55,079 nt of DNA from a virus. The stretch spans positions 1 to 55,079 of the IMG/VR virus record IMGVR_UViG_3300027730_000039; one strand, written 5' to 3'. The notes under the pieces are model-generated. The model was not told the DNA's origin and did not search any database. It saw only the letters and a program-made list of their open reading frames with translations. Shown here piece by piece: positions 39,701-48,157 of this stretch (positions within the stretch are counted from its first letter, which is position 1; each line of letters starts with the position of its first letter). A program made the translations under genes and the position numbers.

Positions 39701-42068
39701 CATCACTTTGCAAGAATCCTGTAGTACCTGCAATTTTAATGTTACTGACTGAACCTAAATTAGCAGTACCGTTAACAGTTAAACCAGTCAGTGTGCCTAA
39801 ACTTGTAATATTGGGTTGTGAATTAGTTGTTACTGTGCCTGCTGTTGTTGCCGCGCCACTTAGTGCACCAGTGAATGTTGTTGCAGATACATTACCTGCA
39901 CTAATATTACCTGTAACTGCTAATGAAGTTAGCGTACCTGTACTGGTAATATTTGGTTGTGCCGCAGTTGTTACGGTACCTGCTGTTGTTGCCGCGCCAC
40001 TTAGTGCACCAGTGAATGTTGTTGCAGATACATTACCTGCACTAATATTACCTGTAACTGCTAAACTTGTTAATGTGCCTAAACTTGTGACATTAGGTTG
40101 TGAATTAGATGTTACTGTACCTGCTGTATTAGCACTTGTTGCCGTCCCAGTCAATGCACCAGTGAATGTTGTTGCAGATACATTACCTGCAGTAATATTA
40201 CCTGTAACATTTGCACCGGTAGATGTGAAGGTCGCAACATTTGCAACCCCATCCACACTTATAGTTACATTGCCGTTTGTGTTAGTAATATCAACATTAC
40301 TATTTCCATTAGCAATAGAACCGACTATAATATCTCCTGCGTTTAAATTTCCAGTAACTGATAAATTAGTTATTGTTGCATTACCTGAAACACTTAGACT
40401 TGCTAATGTGCCAGTGCTTGTGACATTAGGTTGTGCGGCTGTAGATAGTGTTCCGGTTAGTGTGGTAAACATTGCATTATTACCACCTATGTTTCCTACA
40501 TTAGCATTACCACCAACTGATAATATCCCGCCGGTTAATAAATTACCACCGGTGATATTACCAATAGCAGTAACCAATCCACCTGTTGTTAGATTACCAC
40601 CAATGACATTACCTACACCAGAAACATTTCCGGAAGTATCAATATTACCACCGGTGATATTACCAGTTGCGGTAACTAATCCACCAGTTATTAAATTAGC
40701 GCCAGTTAAATTACCAGTTGCTGTTATTAATCCAGTACCAATATTACCAATATTAGCATTACCTGAAACACTTAGACTTGCTAATGTGCCAGTGCTTGTA
40801 ATATTAGGTTGTGCGGCTGTTGTTAGAGATCCGTCAATAGTTGTAAATACACCTGCGGCTGCTCCTATATTACCAACGTTTGCGTTTCCAGTAGCACTTA
40901 TTGTTCCACCAGTTATTAAATTAGCGCCAGTTAAATTACCAGTTGCTGTTATTAATCCAGTACCAATATTACCAATATTAGCATTACCTGAAACACTTAG
41001 ACTTGCTAATGTGCCAGTGCTTGTAATATTAGGTTGTGCGTTATCTGATACTGTTACCGCAACATTGGCATTACCTATTGCACCTGTAATATTAGCACCT
41101 GGTATATTCGTTAAGTTTGCACCACTACCAATAAAATAGTTTGCTGTAACACTATTTCCCAAATTAGCATTTGAAGAATTTATTGTTCCATTAACATTTA
41201 CACTATTACCGGTTACAATAACAACGTTTGAATTACCTGCTACTGAAATAGCAACGTTACTATCTAAATATACATCAACGTTACTATTTCCGTTAACAAT
41301 AGAGTTGCTGTATGATGCACCATTACCCGACACAATTAATTGACCACCTATTGGATTGGTTAATATCAATGCATTTGCATTTGCTTGAACTGTAGCATTA
41401 CCTAAATAGATTGTACTATTTGCAAGGTAAATGTCTTTAAAACGATTAGTATTATTACCTAAATCATATGTAATATTAGCGGTAGGGGTGATATTACCAC
41501 TAACAACTAAACTAGTAAGATTACCAACGCTAGTGATGTTAGGTTGTGCATTAGTTGTTACAGTGCCTGCCAAGTTAGCATTACCTACAGTCCCGGTAAC
41601 ATTTGAACCTTGGATATTACTTAAATTATTACCACTACCACTGAAGAAATTAGCAGTTGCTAAATTACCTAAGTTAGCATTTGCTACAGTTAGATTACCC
41701 GTAGCAGAAACAAAACCATTAGCAGTGATATTACCAATAGATAAATTATTAGGGATTTCAATATACAGTGTTTGACTATAATTAGTATATGATGCTGTAT
41801 TAGTTGTTGGACTAGGACTTGTTCCTACTTTTAGTGTTACCGAGCTGAATTGTATAGAAGCGATATTAGCACTTACAATAACATTACCAGTAGGTCCATT
41901 AACTGTTATGCCGGCACCTTGTGAGCGATTAACTGATAATACCGCGGCGTTAGCTGTTGAATCATAAATTTCATCAAAGTTTTGTTGAACTTTTTGAAAA
42001 GCCGTTCTTATTGCATCCGCATCTGGATCATCTGGAAATGTACCAAAGTCAATATTCTGCTGGCTCAT
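36744..42068 (-). CDS. Long repetitive tail fibre
   Basis: A 1774-residue protein. The N-terminus ([36 protein letters not shown]) is the virion-binding type. About 15 units of the form (T/S)AAQPNITS-x-GTLTSL-x-VSGN with [15 protein letters not shown] connectors make the shaft. Near the C-terminal third is a common fibre module ([20 protein letters not shown]...[18 protein letters not shown]...[15 protein letters not shown]). It ends in [20 protein letters not shown]...AVGRF, a frequent C-terminal domain in such fibres. Codon usage of repeats is similar, so recombination within the gene is likely. Opposite-strand open frames here are shadows of the repeats. Confidence 0.85.
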   Translation of the reverse strand: MSQQNIDFGTFPDDPDADAIRTAFQKVQQNFDEIYDSTANAAVLSVNRSQGAGITVNGPTGNVIVSANIASIQFSSVTLKVGTSPSPTTNTASYTNYSQTLYIEIPNNLSIGNITANGFVSATGNLTVANANLGNLATANFFSGSGNNLSNIQGSNVTGTVGNANLAGTVTTNAQPNITSVGNLTSLVVSGNITPTANITYDLGNNTNRFKDIYLANSTIYLGNATVQANANALILTNPIGGQLIVSGNGASYSNSIVNGNSNVDVYLDSNVAISVAGNSNVVIVTGNSVNVNGTINSSNANLGNSVTANYFIGSGANLTNIPGANITGAIGNANVAVTVSDNAQPNITSTGTLASLSVSGNANIGNIGTGLITATGNLTGANLITGGTISATGNANVGNIGAAAGVFTTIDGSLTTAAQPNITSTGTLASLSVSGNANIGNIGTGLITATGNLTGANLITGGLVTATGNITGGNIDTSGNVSGVGNVIGGNLTTGGLVTAIGNITGGNLLTGGILSVGGNANVGNIGGNNAMFTTLTGTLSTAAQPNVTSTGTLASLSVSGNATITNLSVTGNLNAGDIIVGSIANGNSNVDITNTNGNVTISVDGVANVATFTSTGANVTGNITAGNVSATTFTGALTGTATSANTAGTVTSNSQPNVTSLGTLTSLAVTGNISAGNVSATTFTGALSGAATTAGTVTTAAQPNITSTGTLTSLAVTGNISAGNVSATTFTGALSGAATTAGTVTTNSQPNITSLGTLTGLTVNGTANLGSVSNIKIAGTTGFLQSDGNGNLSFASAIIQSIPGAANTVLLSNGANNIIASGNIKFNDPQLDITGNLSVTGNANVGNIGATNIVGTLTTNAQNNITSLGTLTSLAIGGNLNSNSNIVLNNVNANISTLGNMTANVYFGNGSQLTGITVGAGSSIVNGNSNVTVNANSSVTISAIGTPNVVIITNTSANITGNLSVSGNITAGNVTGNVSGSATTAGTVTTNAQPNITSTGTLASLSVSGNITGGNLVTGGAVSATGNGTFGNVSATTFTGSLSGVATSATTAGTVTTAAQPNITSVGTLTSLSVSGNIAAGNVSATTFTGALTGLASSATVAASANSVAGANVSGAVGLATFATTANAVAGANVSGTVALATSATTAGTVTTAAQPNITSVGTLTSLAVTGNISAGNVSATTFTGALSGAATSATTAGTVTTAAQPNITSTGTLTSVSVTGNVTAGNLVTAGILSVTGTGVSSIAGNLDMTSNNIVNLATPVNDADAATKAYVDTVAQGLDTKASVVAATTVNITLTGAQTIDGVSIVAGDRVLVKNQTAPAENGLYLCAAGSWTRTTDMATWAQVPGAYVFVETGTTQADTGWVCTSNAGGTIGVTAMTWAQFSGAGSYTAGTGLTLTGSVFSVNVAQTQITSVGTLTSLSVSGNINAGNVSATTFTGALTGLASSATVAASANSVAGGNVSGQVSNALVAGTVYTAAQPNITSLGTLSSLSVSGNANVGNIGATNGVFTNVSGNGSSLTSINGANVTGNVGNALNAYAVAGANVSGAVAFATTANSVAGGNVSGTVANATFATSAGSATTAGTVTTAAQPNITSTGTLTSLTVSGATSVTGNSALTTTNLTSGANTTAGYITGTWTLTTGSKLNATYADLAEKYVADADYLPGTVLVFGGEHEVTLSTTSDSFRVAGVVTTNPAYTMNNDCLGELIATIALQGRVPVKVIGPVFKGDLLVSSDNGHAIANNIARAGTIIGKSLENFTDTSGVIEVAVGRF
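37230..41130 (-). repeat. Tandem-repeat shaft of the tail fibre
   Basis: Degenerate DNA repeat of roughly 90-250 bp with a shared core encoding [10 protein letters not shown] and GTLTSL. Several blocks are near-identical (for example around 39,900 and 40,000), which favours copy-number changes by recombination. Confidence 0.7.
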
Positions 42069-42643
42069 CCTATCACCTTATCTTTCAATTTACAATTATC
42101 CATATGATATCTTTTCATATTAGAACTTCCACCTGATTTATCACAATAGGGACACGATAATATATATTGTGATTTATATTTCATCCCTCTTTTAGGTAGA
42201 CCACTAGCAATACGATGTTCTGCTGTATGTGGGCCTGTGTTTTTACCTAACATAGATATTCTTATTTTTTCACTAGATTCTGGTTTATGTTTTTTACCAG
42301 TCATTCCCATAGCTTTGCCTCTACTAGAATTTACTCTTTTTGTTACAACTTCTAATGATTGTTTTACTCCGCCTGCTCCGTCACCGCCGTCAGTTTTATT
42401 TCTAAGTATTCCAGTATTATTGTCTTTTCTTCCGTACCATCTAATCAACCTACGCTCTATGGCTAAAGACCCTATATTAGAAAGATACTTTTCTATTATA
42501 ATTATTTTAGATTTATCTTTAGGAGGATAAACTTCTCCTTTACCTTTAGTCCAGGCACGTTTATTTTTTCCCTTACCAATATAATAAGGAGTGCCATCTT
42601 CACGAAGGTAAGCATACACATAATAGTCAAATATAGTAGTCAT
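42065..42643 (-). CDS. GIY-YIG homing endonuclease
   Basis: A 192-residue protein. [20 protein letters not shown] is the GIY-YIG block (here VYAYL...YYIG), then [13 protein letters not shown] and [11 protein letters not shown] with the conserved Arg and Glu. [14 protein letters not shown] and [14 protein letters not shown] are NUMOD3-like DNA-binding repeats, and [20 protein letters not shown] is a zinc-finger-like end. It is an intron-less homing gene between the prohead-core gene and the tail fibre, typical of T4-like phages. Promoter GATAAATAC lies 5 nt before the ATG. The stop overlaps the fibre start. Confidence 0.88.
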   Translation of the reverse strand: MTTIFDYYVYAYLREDGTPYYIGKGKNKRAWTKGKGEVYPPKDKSKIIIIEKYLSNIGSLAIERRLIRWYGRKDNNTGILRNKTDGGDGAGGVKQSLEVVTKRVNSSRGKAMGMTGKKHKPESSEKIRISMLGKNTGPHTAEHRIASGLPKRGMKYKSQYILSCPYCDKSGGSSNMKRYHMDNCKLKDKVIG

Positions 42644-42648
42644 ATAGA

Positions 42649-42657
42649 GTATTTATC
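42649..42657 (-). promoter_or_regulatory. Late promoter, GATAAATAC, 5 nt before ATG
   Basis: Upstream of the GIY-YIG gene; no ribosome binding site is visible. Confidence 0.5.
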
Positions 42658-42679
42658 GTTTTAATATAAACACATACCC

Positions 42680-42712
42680 AAAAAAATACCCGACTAGTGC
42701 CGGGTATTTTTG
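42680..42712. terminator. Bidirectional terminator
   Basis: Stem AATACCCG/CGGGTATT with flanking A- and T-tracts, just after the prohead-core-type gene. Confidence 0.85.
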
Positions 42713-42723
42713 TGCAGAACTAA

Positions 42724-45402
42724 TTACTTAAGTCCAGCTAATTTCTTCCATTGAGCAACCGCATTACTAGAATCAACGGATTCGTTGATATCAGTTGTAT
42801 TACGTGACATTTGTCTACCTAACTGGCTTGCAATGACAGGGATAGTTGTTTGACCAGTTTGCTTACGCTTGTTCAAACCACCACTGATAACGTTCATCAT
42901 AAAATCGATATCAGTTTCAAACGTAGTATCTGAAACAGATTTGCCTGGACCTGCATCATTAGCCCACTCGTCTAACTTCTTCTCTTTCTTATCTTTCTTG
43001 TCATCATACTCAATGTCTTTTTTGACTTTCTTGCCGGCTTTTTCAGCTTTGTCGTCATCTTTACCTTTATGACCTTCGTCATATTCGATATCCTTAGCGA
43101 CTTTCTTAGCGGCTTTCTCTGCTTTGTCATCTTTCTCACTAGTAGATTCTTCTGATAACATTGCTAGTTTCTTATAAAGATTAACAAAACTTGATTCTGA
43201 CATTTCTTTCTTTTCTTCTTCTTTACCAGCTTCTTCACCAGTTTCATCTTCAGCTTCTTTAACTTTACCCTTGTAGCCCGGGAAAGGAACATTTGCAGGA
43301 TGTTTTTTATCAAAGTCATCTTTTTCAGCAGGAGTTAATTCTTCAGTTTCGTTAGTTGGGCTTGAATAGATTTTAGCTTGTGCTTCATCTTCTGCCGCAT
43401 CTGCTGTTGCTAATGCTTTGTCACTACCTACTTGACCTGCAACATCAGCATCAGTATTATCAGCACCTGAATCAGGAGGATTATCTTCAGCCATTTGATA
43501 AGTCATTTGGTCTTCTGATTCAACTTCATCAACCATTTCTTTATCTTTACTACAAGAATGTCCTGCTTCCATCATTCCACCACAAGACTCGCAGGTTTCT
43601 TCATCGTGTGATTGACTACCACCAATGCCTGATAGTTTCTTCATCAAATTCATCATACCATCGTGATCGCCCACTACTTCAATAGCATCACCACCGGCGC
43701 CAATTTCAGCTGGCTCACCATTATTGTCTACTGTCATTGGCTCTGCGTGTGACATTCCAGAACTATCATCTCCACCAAACAAGCCTAAACCTGCTGATTT
43801 GATAACGCTCAATAATTGGTCTGCTTCACTGTCTTGTGCTGACACACTTACTGAATCAGGACTACCTTGTTGACCTTTACTAATAGATACAGTCATACCT
43901 TCAGTAACTTCTTTATCTTCTAACAATGCATTTAATTGTTTGTCTAGTGCTTCAAAAGCGAATGCATCATTCTTTACAAACTCTTTTCCACCAAGCTTGA
44001 ACTTCTCACCTTTTGGTGTGTTCTTAGCGGCCCATGTGAATGGACTTTCTTCAATGTCTGCTTCGGCTAATTCACCTTCTTCAGCACCATAGCTTGCCAT
44101 TGTGTTTATTACCGGAGTAGTTTCACCAACATAACCTTGAATTGGCACTTGACCGTAGCACTCATCTAGACCTTCTTTGTAGCCTTCATGGTAGCAACGT
44201 GCTTCTTCCATGTCTTCGTAGTTCTTGCCACAATGTGAGTGACCACGTAGTCCGTGTGCTTTGCCTTCTGAACGAGCGGCATTTAATTTTTGATCCATAC
44301 CTTCTTTAACCATTTTCTTTTTGCAATCAGCTATCATTTGTTTTAGTTCTTTTTGATCGCAATCAGGATGCATTTTGCAAATTTCTGCTACAGACTTTCC
44401 GTCTTTGCACATTTTCTTAATGTGTGCCATCGATGGTAATTTACTTTTATCAGTCTTTGATTCTGAACCCATATCTTCTTTCACTTTCTTTTTCTTTAAA
44501 TCGTTTTTACCCTTGCCATCTTCAGCATAGTCAGGGATACCATTCTTATTAGCATCTGGTTTTTTAGCTTCATTGGTTTTCTTTTTCTCATCATACTCAA
44601 TGTCTTTGGTAACTTTCTTGCCAGCACGTTCGGCTTTATTGTCATCTTTACCTTTGTGACCCATATCGTATTCTAAGTCTTTAGTAACTTTTTTACCTGC
44701 TTTTTCAGCTTTGTTATCAGCTTTATTACGGCTTTCTAATGTCAATGGACTTGCCAATGCATCACGGGGAGGCATATCAGCTTCACGAATTTTCTTTAGT
44801 TGTGCACCAGCAATGCGTTTAGCTGCCTCTACACCATACTTAGGTGTTAGTTTACGAACTAGTGCATCAAAACCTGTTGTAGCATTGTTATGCTTGCCAA
44901 TGTCGCCTTCTTTCATTTCTTCATCACCACCAAACTTAAGTGTACCTTTTTCAGATGCTTGCTTAATCATATTAGCAGTTGCCGCATCAGCAGTACCCAT
45001 TGGCTTACCATCTGCACCGATGATTTGACTTGCACCAGGCATTGGTTTAACAGTAATACCCATTTCATTCAATGGTGCATACATTTGGTCAAGATATTCT
45101 TTGATGCTATGCTTCTTAGTTTTTTTCTTGTCATACTTAGGTAACTTAACGTCTTTACCTTTAGTTACGCCAAACGCACTGAAGTCATACTTCTTATCTT
45201 CACCTGATGTGGATGTAGCTTTCTTTGGACGACCTTTGCCTTTTTTCTCGGCAGTTTTGTCTTTAATCTTATTGCCTTCTTCATCTTCATCGTCTTTGCG
45301 ACCATAACCACCTGGCTCAGCAGTATGCTTTAGTCCAGTTTTTGTTTTTTCTGTTGCTTCGTTCAACTGGTCAAGTTGTGATATTAAACTTTTGAAATCC
45401 AT
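42724..45402 (-). CDS. Prohead core / head-cargo multi-module protein
   Basis: An 892-residue, highly charged, Lys/Asp/Glu-rich protein. The leader region ends QLNE-A (MDFKSLISQLDQLNE). Other (L/I)-x-E sites are PLNE-M, KLDE-W and DINE-S. Four copies of a unit DDKAEKAGKKVTKDIEYD (with GHKGKDD spacers) occur in two blocks. Other parts: a Cys-bearing HxxCG module (GLRGHSHCGKNYEDMEEARC), CESCGGMMEAGHSC, a basic KKKTKKHSIKEYLDQMYAPL, and a C-terminal WANDAGPGKSVSDTTFETDI module. This fits an internal scaffold or core protein cut by the prohead protease, near the head genes. The T4 equivalent (gp22 or internal proteins) is not certain. Confidence 0.65.
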   Translation of the reverse strand: MDFKSLISQLDQLNEATEKTKTGLKHTAEPGGYGRKDDEDEEGNKIKDKTAEKKGKGRPKKATSTSGEDKKYDFSAFGVTKGKDVKLPKYDKKKTKKHSIKEYLDQMYAPLNEMGITVKPMPGASQIIGADGKPMGTADAATANMIKQASEKGTLKFGGDEEMKEGDIGKHNNATTGFDALVRKLTPKYGVEAAKRIAGAQLKKIREADMPPRDALASPLTLESRNKADNKAEKAGKKVTKDLEYDMGHKGKDDNKAERAGKKVTKDIEYDEKKKTNEAKKPDANKNGIPDYAEDGKGKNDLKKKKVKEDMGSESKTDKSKLPSMAHIKKMCKDGKSVAEICKMHPDCDQKELKQMIADCKKKMVKEGMDQKLNAARSEGKAHGLRGHSHCGKNYEDMEEARCYHEGYKEGLDECYGQVPIQGYVGETTPVINTMASYGAEEGELAEADIEESPFTWAAKNTPKGEKFKLGGKEFVKNDAFAFEALDKQLNALLEDKEVTEGMTVSISKGQQGSPDSVSVSAQDSEADQLLSVIKSAGLGLFGGDDSSGMSHAEPMTVDNNGEPAEIGAGGDAIEVVGDHDGMMNLMKKLSGIGGSQSHDEETCESCGGMMEAGHSCSKDKEMVDEVESEDQMTYQMAEDNPPDSGADNTDADVAGQVGSDKALATADAAEDEAQAKIYSSPTNETEELTPAEKDDFDKKHPANVPFPGYKGKVKEAEDETGEEAGKEEEKKEMSESSFVNLYKKLAMLSEESTSEKDDKAEKAAKKVAKDIEYDEGHKGKDDDKAEKAGKKVKKDIEYDDKKDKKEKKLDEWANDAGPGKSVSDTTFETDIDFMMNVISGGLNKRKQTGQTTIPVIASQLGRQMSRNTTDINESVDSSNAVAQWKKLAGLK
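43009..43134 (-). repeat. Charged repeat block A (two units)
   Basis: Two copies encoding DDKAEKA(A/G)KKV(A/K)KDIEYD, near-identical to block B at 44597-44720 within the same gene. Confidence 0.75.
44597..44720 (-). repeat. Charged repeat block B (two units)
   Basis: Two copies encoding DNKAE(K/R)AGKKVTKD(L/I)EYD, paralogous to block A 1.5 kb downstream in the gene. Confidence 0.75.
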
Positions 45403-45414
45403 TTTATGTTCCTT

Positions 45415-46044
45415 TTATTTAGATGCACTTGCGCCAGTTTGTGGCTTAGGTGGACGTTTGATTGTACTCATTGGGCTCTTATCACCCATTTGCTTGTCAT
45501 CCAAGTAAGGCTTGAATGGATCGAATGCGTCAGGTGTTTTTGCACCTGCGTAAGGGGTATCAATCTTTGAACCCTTAGATTGGTCTTTGATACTCTTTAA
45601 GTATGAATCGCCGTAATTTTTACTTGCTTCTTTAGCACCAGGTTGTTCTTCTAATTCAGGATGTAATAGTAATGGGTTGTGACTCATCTCATTAGCATAT
45701 CCTGCATTCTCACTATTGATACTATCATCAAAGTCACTTGATATAACTCTAACCATATCAACCTGATAACCTAGTAGTTGTGCAATTTGCTGAATCATTG
45801 GCTCTGTCGCTGGATAGCGAAAATCTGCTTTAATAATAGTAACACTCTGATTACTCAAGTTAGGAAATCCATATGGATCCTTTTGAATAGGAGTCTTTAC
45901 TGGATCACTAATTCTGATAGGATCAAATTTATTAAGATTGTACTTAAACAAATCTATAAAATTCTTATCCACATCGCCAGCAATCTTGATAGTGTAATTG
46001 TAAGTATGTACACTTTCTGTTATATAATGTTTGAGGCTTTTCAT
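45415..46044 (-). CDS. Probable head-internal protein with capsid-targeting leader
   Basis: A 209-residue protein. MKSLKHYITE-S ends in I-T-E, an ideal leader and prohead-protease site. The core (YNYTIKIAGDVDKNFIDLFK, FDPIRISDPVKTPIQKDPYG, NQSVTIIKADFRYPATEPMI, QQIAQLLGYQVDMVRVISSD) is alpha/beta and looks conserved in T4-like marine phages; the tail is disordered (PKPQTGASASK). It stands between small terminase and core protein genes. A good late promoter (46063-46071) and a CAGGAA ribosome binding site precede it. Function inside the head unknown. Confidence 0.7.
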   Translation of the reverse strand: MKSLKHYITESVHTYNYTIKIAGDVDKNFIDLFKYNLNKFDPIRISDPVKTPIQKDPYGFPNLSNQSVTIIKADFRYPATEPMIQQIAQLLGYQVDMVRVISSDFDDSINSENAGYANEMSHNPLLLHPELEEQPGAKEASKNYGDSYLKSIKDQSKGSKIDTPYAGAKTPDAFDPFKPYLDDKQMGDKSPMSTIKRPPKPQTGASASK

Positions 46045-46062
46045 TTCTTATTCCTGTATTCT

Positions 46063-46071
46063 GTATTTATC
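46063..46071 (-). promoter_or_regulatory. Late promoter, GATAAATAC
   Basis: Minus-strand GATAAATAC, 18 nt before the ATG at 46044. Confidence 0.6.
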
Positions 46072-46552
46072 ATTTATCTGTTGTTTTAGTTGCCAACATC
46101 TTAAGCAGTTCATTACGGTCTAAACTCTTACCCTCACCTAAAGGGGTAGCATTTATTTCTTCTTCCTTGCCTGCTGTTTTTTGGTCTAGTTGTGCTTTTT
46201 TAAGCTGTAAATCAAGCATTTTAAGCTTCTTATTGATTTTAGCTGTTTTTGATGTTATGGCGTGTCCTAAGAAACTACTAGCACTATTAAAGATTTCACT
46301 GGCAAAACGACTATCAACCTGCATACCCAAATCCATTAAATCTTTATAACTATCTGTTGCTAATCTAGCAAGCTCATCCATCTCAGTATCACTTGCTTCT
46401 AATCCTCTTACTTGTGGAAGTGCAGCCTCAATCTTATCTAATGCTTCTGCTGTATCCTTTGTGATTTCTTCCATAGTTTCAGGCAAAGCAATGGTAATTC
46501 CTCTATCATTGTTTTCTGGGAGTTCAAATAAATCTTGTAATTTTTTTGTCAT
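46070..46552 (-). CDS. 16: Small terminase subunit-like protein (gp16 type)
   Basis: A 160-residue helical protein. LQDLFELPENND at the start, RGLEASDTEMDELARLATDS, YKDLMDLGMQVDSRF, SASSFLGHAITSKTAKINKK and a final DRNELLKML fit the layout of T4-like small terminases, which form a ring and regulate packaging. Likeness to T4 gp16 (164 residues) is in size and helical pattern. AATAAATAG lies 3 nt before the ATG, inside the end of the upstream homing endonuclease. Neighbouring gp4-like and core genes support a head/packaging role. Confidence 0.6.
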   Translation of the reverse strand: MTKKLQDLFELPENNDRGITIALPETMEEITKDTAEALDKIEAALPQVRGLEASDTEMDELARLATDSYKDLMDLGMQVDSRFASEIFNSASSFLGHAITSKTAKINKKLKMLDLQLKKAQLDQKTAGKEEEINATPLGEGKSLDRNELLKMLATKTTDK

Positions 46553-47247
46553 ATGCTATTTATTCGGTCTCTGTTGTCCAAAATGTATTTTACTCTATCC
46601 CATGAAATTTGTAATTTAATAGATATCTGTTTAATATTTGTACCACTATCAGCTAACTCAAACACTTGAGGGAACAAATGTTTGTTCTTGTTAAGATATG
46701 TCGCAAACATCTGTTCTCTTTTTTCATCAGACCAGTTAGAGCCTTTTCTATTTTCCGCAGCCTTCAAGCAATTATTAAGCCTATTTTCTAATGCCTTTTC
46801 CGTCCAACTTCTATTACGCATTTTTTCTTTCATCGCCTCTGATCGTTTAGTACCTTTAACTTTAGGTCCTATTTTTTCAGCATGTTCTTTTCTTTTTTCA
46901 GCAGTCCAAAAATTGTCTAATGCAGTTTTATAACACTTTCTTGCATATTCATAAAGTCTACTGCATGGTGTGTATCTACCTTCACCGATGTTATTGGCAT
47001 TTGATAACATATGCAGTGCAAAATTCATTTTATATTTGTCGTTTCCTGTTGTCATTTTAGTCAACAACAAGTGACATATAAAATGTTCTCTGGCTGTTAG
47101 TTTTACCAAGTTGTCAGCATCATTGTTTCCGCCTAATGAACTGGGTATGATGTGGTGTTTTTCTGTGTAGCCATCAATTATTCTATTTTTGGCGTTATTG
47201 ATTAGGGAGTTATACCACGAGGTATATTTGTTGTTGATAAATATCAT
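46549..47247 (-). CDS. HNH homing endonuclease
   Basis: A 232-residue protein from the ATG at 47247, chosen because AAGGAG lies 10 nt upstream; a longer GTG-start frame from 47307 is less likely. YTSWYNSLINNAKNR leads to EKHHIIPSSLGGNNDADNLV and LTAREHFICHLLLTKM, the HNH/HIIP-type catalytic block of SegD-like endonucleases. The C-terminus has a helix-turn-helix-like DNA-binding part (NIKQISIKLQISWDRVKYIL). It interrupts gp4 and gp16. It retains an ATAAATA element at both ends, so the promoter of the downstream terminase gene survives. Confidence 0.85.
   Translation of the reverse strand: MIFINNKYTSWYNSLINNAKNRIIDGYTEKHHIIPSSLGGNNDADNLVKLTAREHFICHLLLTKMTTGNDKYKMNFALHMLSNANNIGEGRYTPCSRLYEYARKCYKTALDNFWTAEKRKEHAEKIGPKVKGTKRSEAMKEKMRNRSWTEKALENRLNNCLKAAENRKGSNWSDEKREQMFATYLNKNKHLFPQVFELADSGTNIKQISIKLQISWDRVKYILDNRDRINSI
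46556..46563 (-). promoter_or_regulatory. Late-type box ATAAATAG, 3 nt before ATG
   Basis: Minus-strand ATAAATAG-CAT-ATG directly before the small terminase gene, within the last codons of the HNH gene. Confidence 0.45.
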
Positions 47248-47310
47248 TGCTGATTGCTCCTTGTTAGCATTAGAGAGGGTGGGTATTTCCAGTACCGCGA
47301 TCCTCACTAT

Positions 47311-47318
47311 TATTTATC
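47311..47318 (-). promoter_or_regulatory. Late promoter, GATAAATA, upstream of the HNH gene
   Basis: GATAAATA includes the stop codon of the gp4-like gene, leaving a leader of about 60 nt to the ATG at 47247. Confidence 0.45.
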
Positions 47319-47766
47319 TTTTATTTTTGTAATTTGGGTTTCCATTGTGGAACAAATCTGATTCCGTAATTACGCGGAAAGTGTATCCTTGTTGTTTACA
47401 GAAAGCCATAGCGGCTTGCCATTTGGCGTGATTGATTGCTACAACCATTCTATCTTTGGCACTTGCAACTTTACTTTCAATAAGACTTTGTTTCTTTGGT
47501 TTAATCTCTACGACTTCAGCTATCTGTTTACCATACTTATTTTGATAAACTACAAAGAAGTCAGGTATATATATTGTTGGTTTGCCTGTTAATGGATGAC
47601 GATAAGGAACACTAAATGATTCACTAGCCCAGTACAATACACTCTTGTTGCTATCACAGAAGGTCATAAATGTAAGTTCCCAACCACTGCGATATCTAGG
47701 AGTATGTTTACCTACATATTTTGTTGGGTTCTTGGGAGTATATATACCCTGTGCATACTTAGCCAT
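47314..47766 (-). CDS. 4: Head-completion nuclease, T4 gp4 type
   Basis: A 150-residue protein. AKYAQGIYTPKNPTKYVGKH, PRYRSGWELTFMTFCDSN, LYWASESFSVPYRHPLTGKP and IYIPDFFVVYQ then VVEIKPKKQ follow the TnsA-like nuclease fold of gp4 (RSxWE, PDF, ExKP). In T4 gp4 caps the filled head at the portal and trims DNA. It overlaps the 120-residue gene upstream by one base. The match is by motif order. Confidence 0.82.
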   Translation of the reverse strand: MAKYAQGIYTPKNPTKYVGKHTPRYRSGWELTFMTFCDSNKSVLYWASESFSVPYRHPLTGKPTIYIPDFFVVYQNKYGKQIAEVVEIKPKKQSLIESKVASAKDRMVVAINHAKWQAAMAFCKQQGYTFRVITESDLFHNGNPNYKNKR

Positions 47767-48128
47767 TATAATACTACGTTTCTAGCAACATTCTGATTAG
47801 GTTGAGGTATTGTTCCTATACCATATAATGCTGTTTTGCTTTTAAAACTGTTAAGATAGTATGTAATAACAGTATTCATTTCTAACTTGTTATTCAAACC
47901 TCTGATATAATTTAATAAATCTAACACAGGTACTTGTGTTTGTTGAGATATTCTAAACAAATGTGCAGTGAAATTATTAGCTATTTGTTTTGTATCACAT
48001 ACTGATATAAAATACCCATGCACAATGTCATACTCATTACCATTGACTACTAAGTCAAATGCGTAAAAGTCGTCAAATATTCTTACTGTTGAATCAAGTT
48101 GAGTTCGTGCGTCAAGTATTCTAGCCAT
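47766..48128 (-). CDS. Unknown conserved structural protein
   Basis: A 120-residue protein MARILDARTQLDSTVRIFDD... with NEYDIVHGYFISVCDTKQIA, NFTAHLFRISQQTQVPVLDL and SFKSKTALYGIGTIPQPNQN. It has the look of proteins conserved next to gp4 in marine T4-like phages, where T4 has baseplate gp53, but I cannot prove that link. A perfect TATAAATA box (48147-48154), AGGAG and a 10-nt-arm dyad precede it, so expression is late and probably strong. Confidence 0.65.
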   Translation of the reverse strand: MARILDARTQLDSTVRIFDDFYAFDLVVNGNEYDIVHGYFISVCDTKQIANNFTAHLFRISQQTQVPVLDLLNYIRGLNNKLEMNTVITYYLNSFKSKTALYGIGTIPQPNQNVARNVVL

Positions 48129-48157
48129 GTATAAATCTCCTAGAAGTATTTATACAT
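48127..48157 (-). promoter_or_regulatory. Perfect TATAAATA late promoter within a dyad spanning ribosome binding site and start
   Basis: Arms ATGTATAAAT (48148-48157) and ATTTATACAT (48127-48136) are exact inverse complements around ACTTCTAGGAG. The first arm holds the consensus TATAAATA (48147-48154); the second includes the AT of the start codon at 48128. Confidence 0.75.

Noticed and set aside
39739-41139. Long open frame of 466 codons on the plus strand inside the tail fibre gene
   Set aside because: Low-complexity Val/Pro/Leu sequence arising from the opposite strand of the fibre repeats; no ribosome binding site, and the minus frame is clearly the real gene.
36744-42068. Possible CRISPR-like repeat array
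   Set aside because: Repeats are coding, in frame, degenerate and of variable length with no spacers of constant size.
43380-43685. Plus-strand frame opposite the core protein gene
   Set aside because: His/Leu-rich nonsense composition expected from reversed acidic codons.
47248-47307. GTG start 60 nt upstream for the HNH endonuclease
   Set aside because: The ATG at 47247 has AAGGAG at good spacing and gives the usual family N-terminus.
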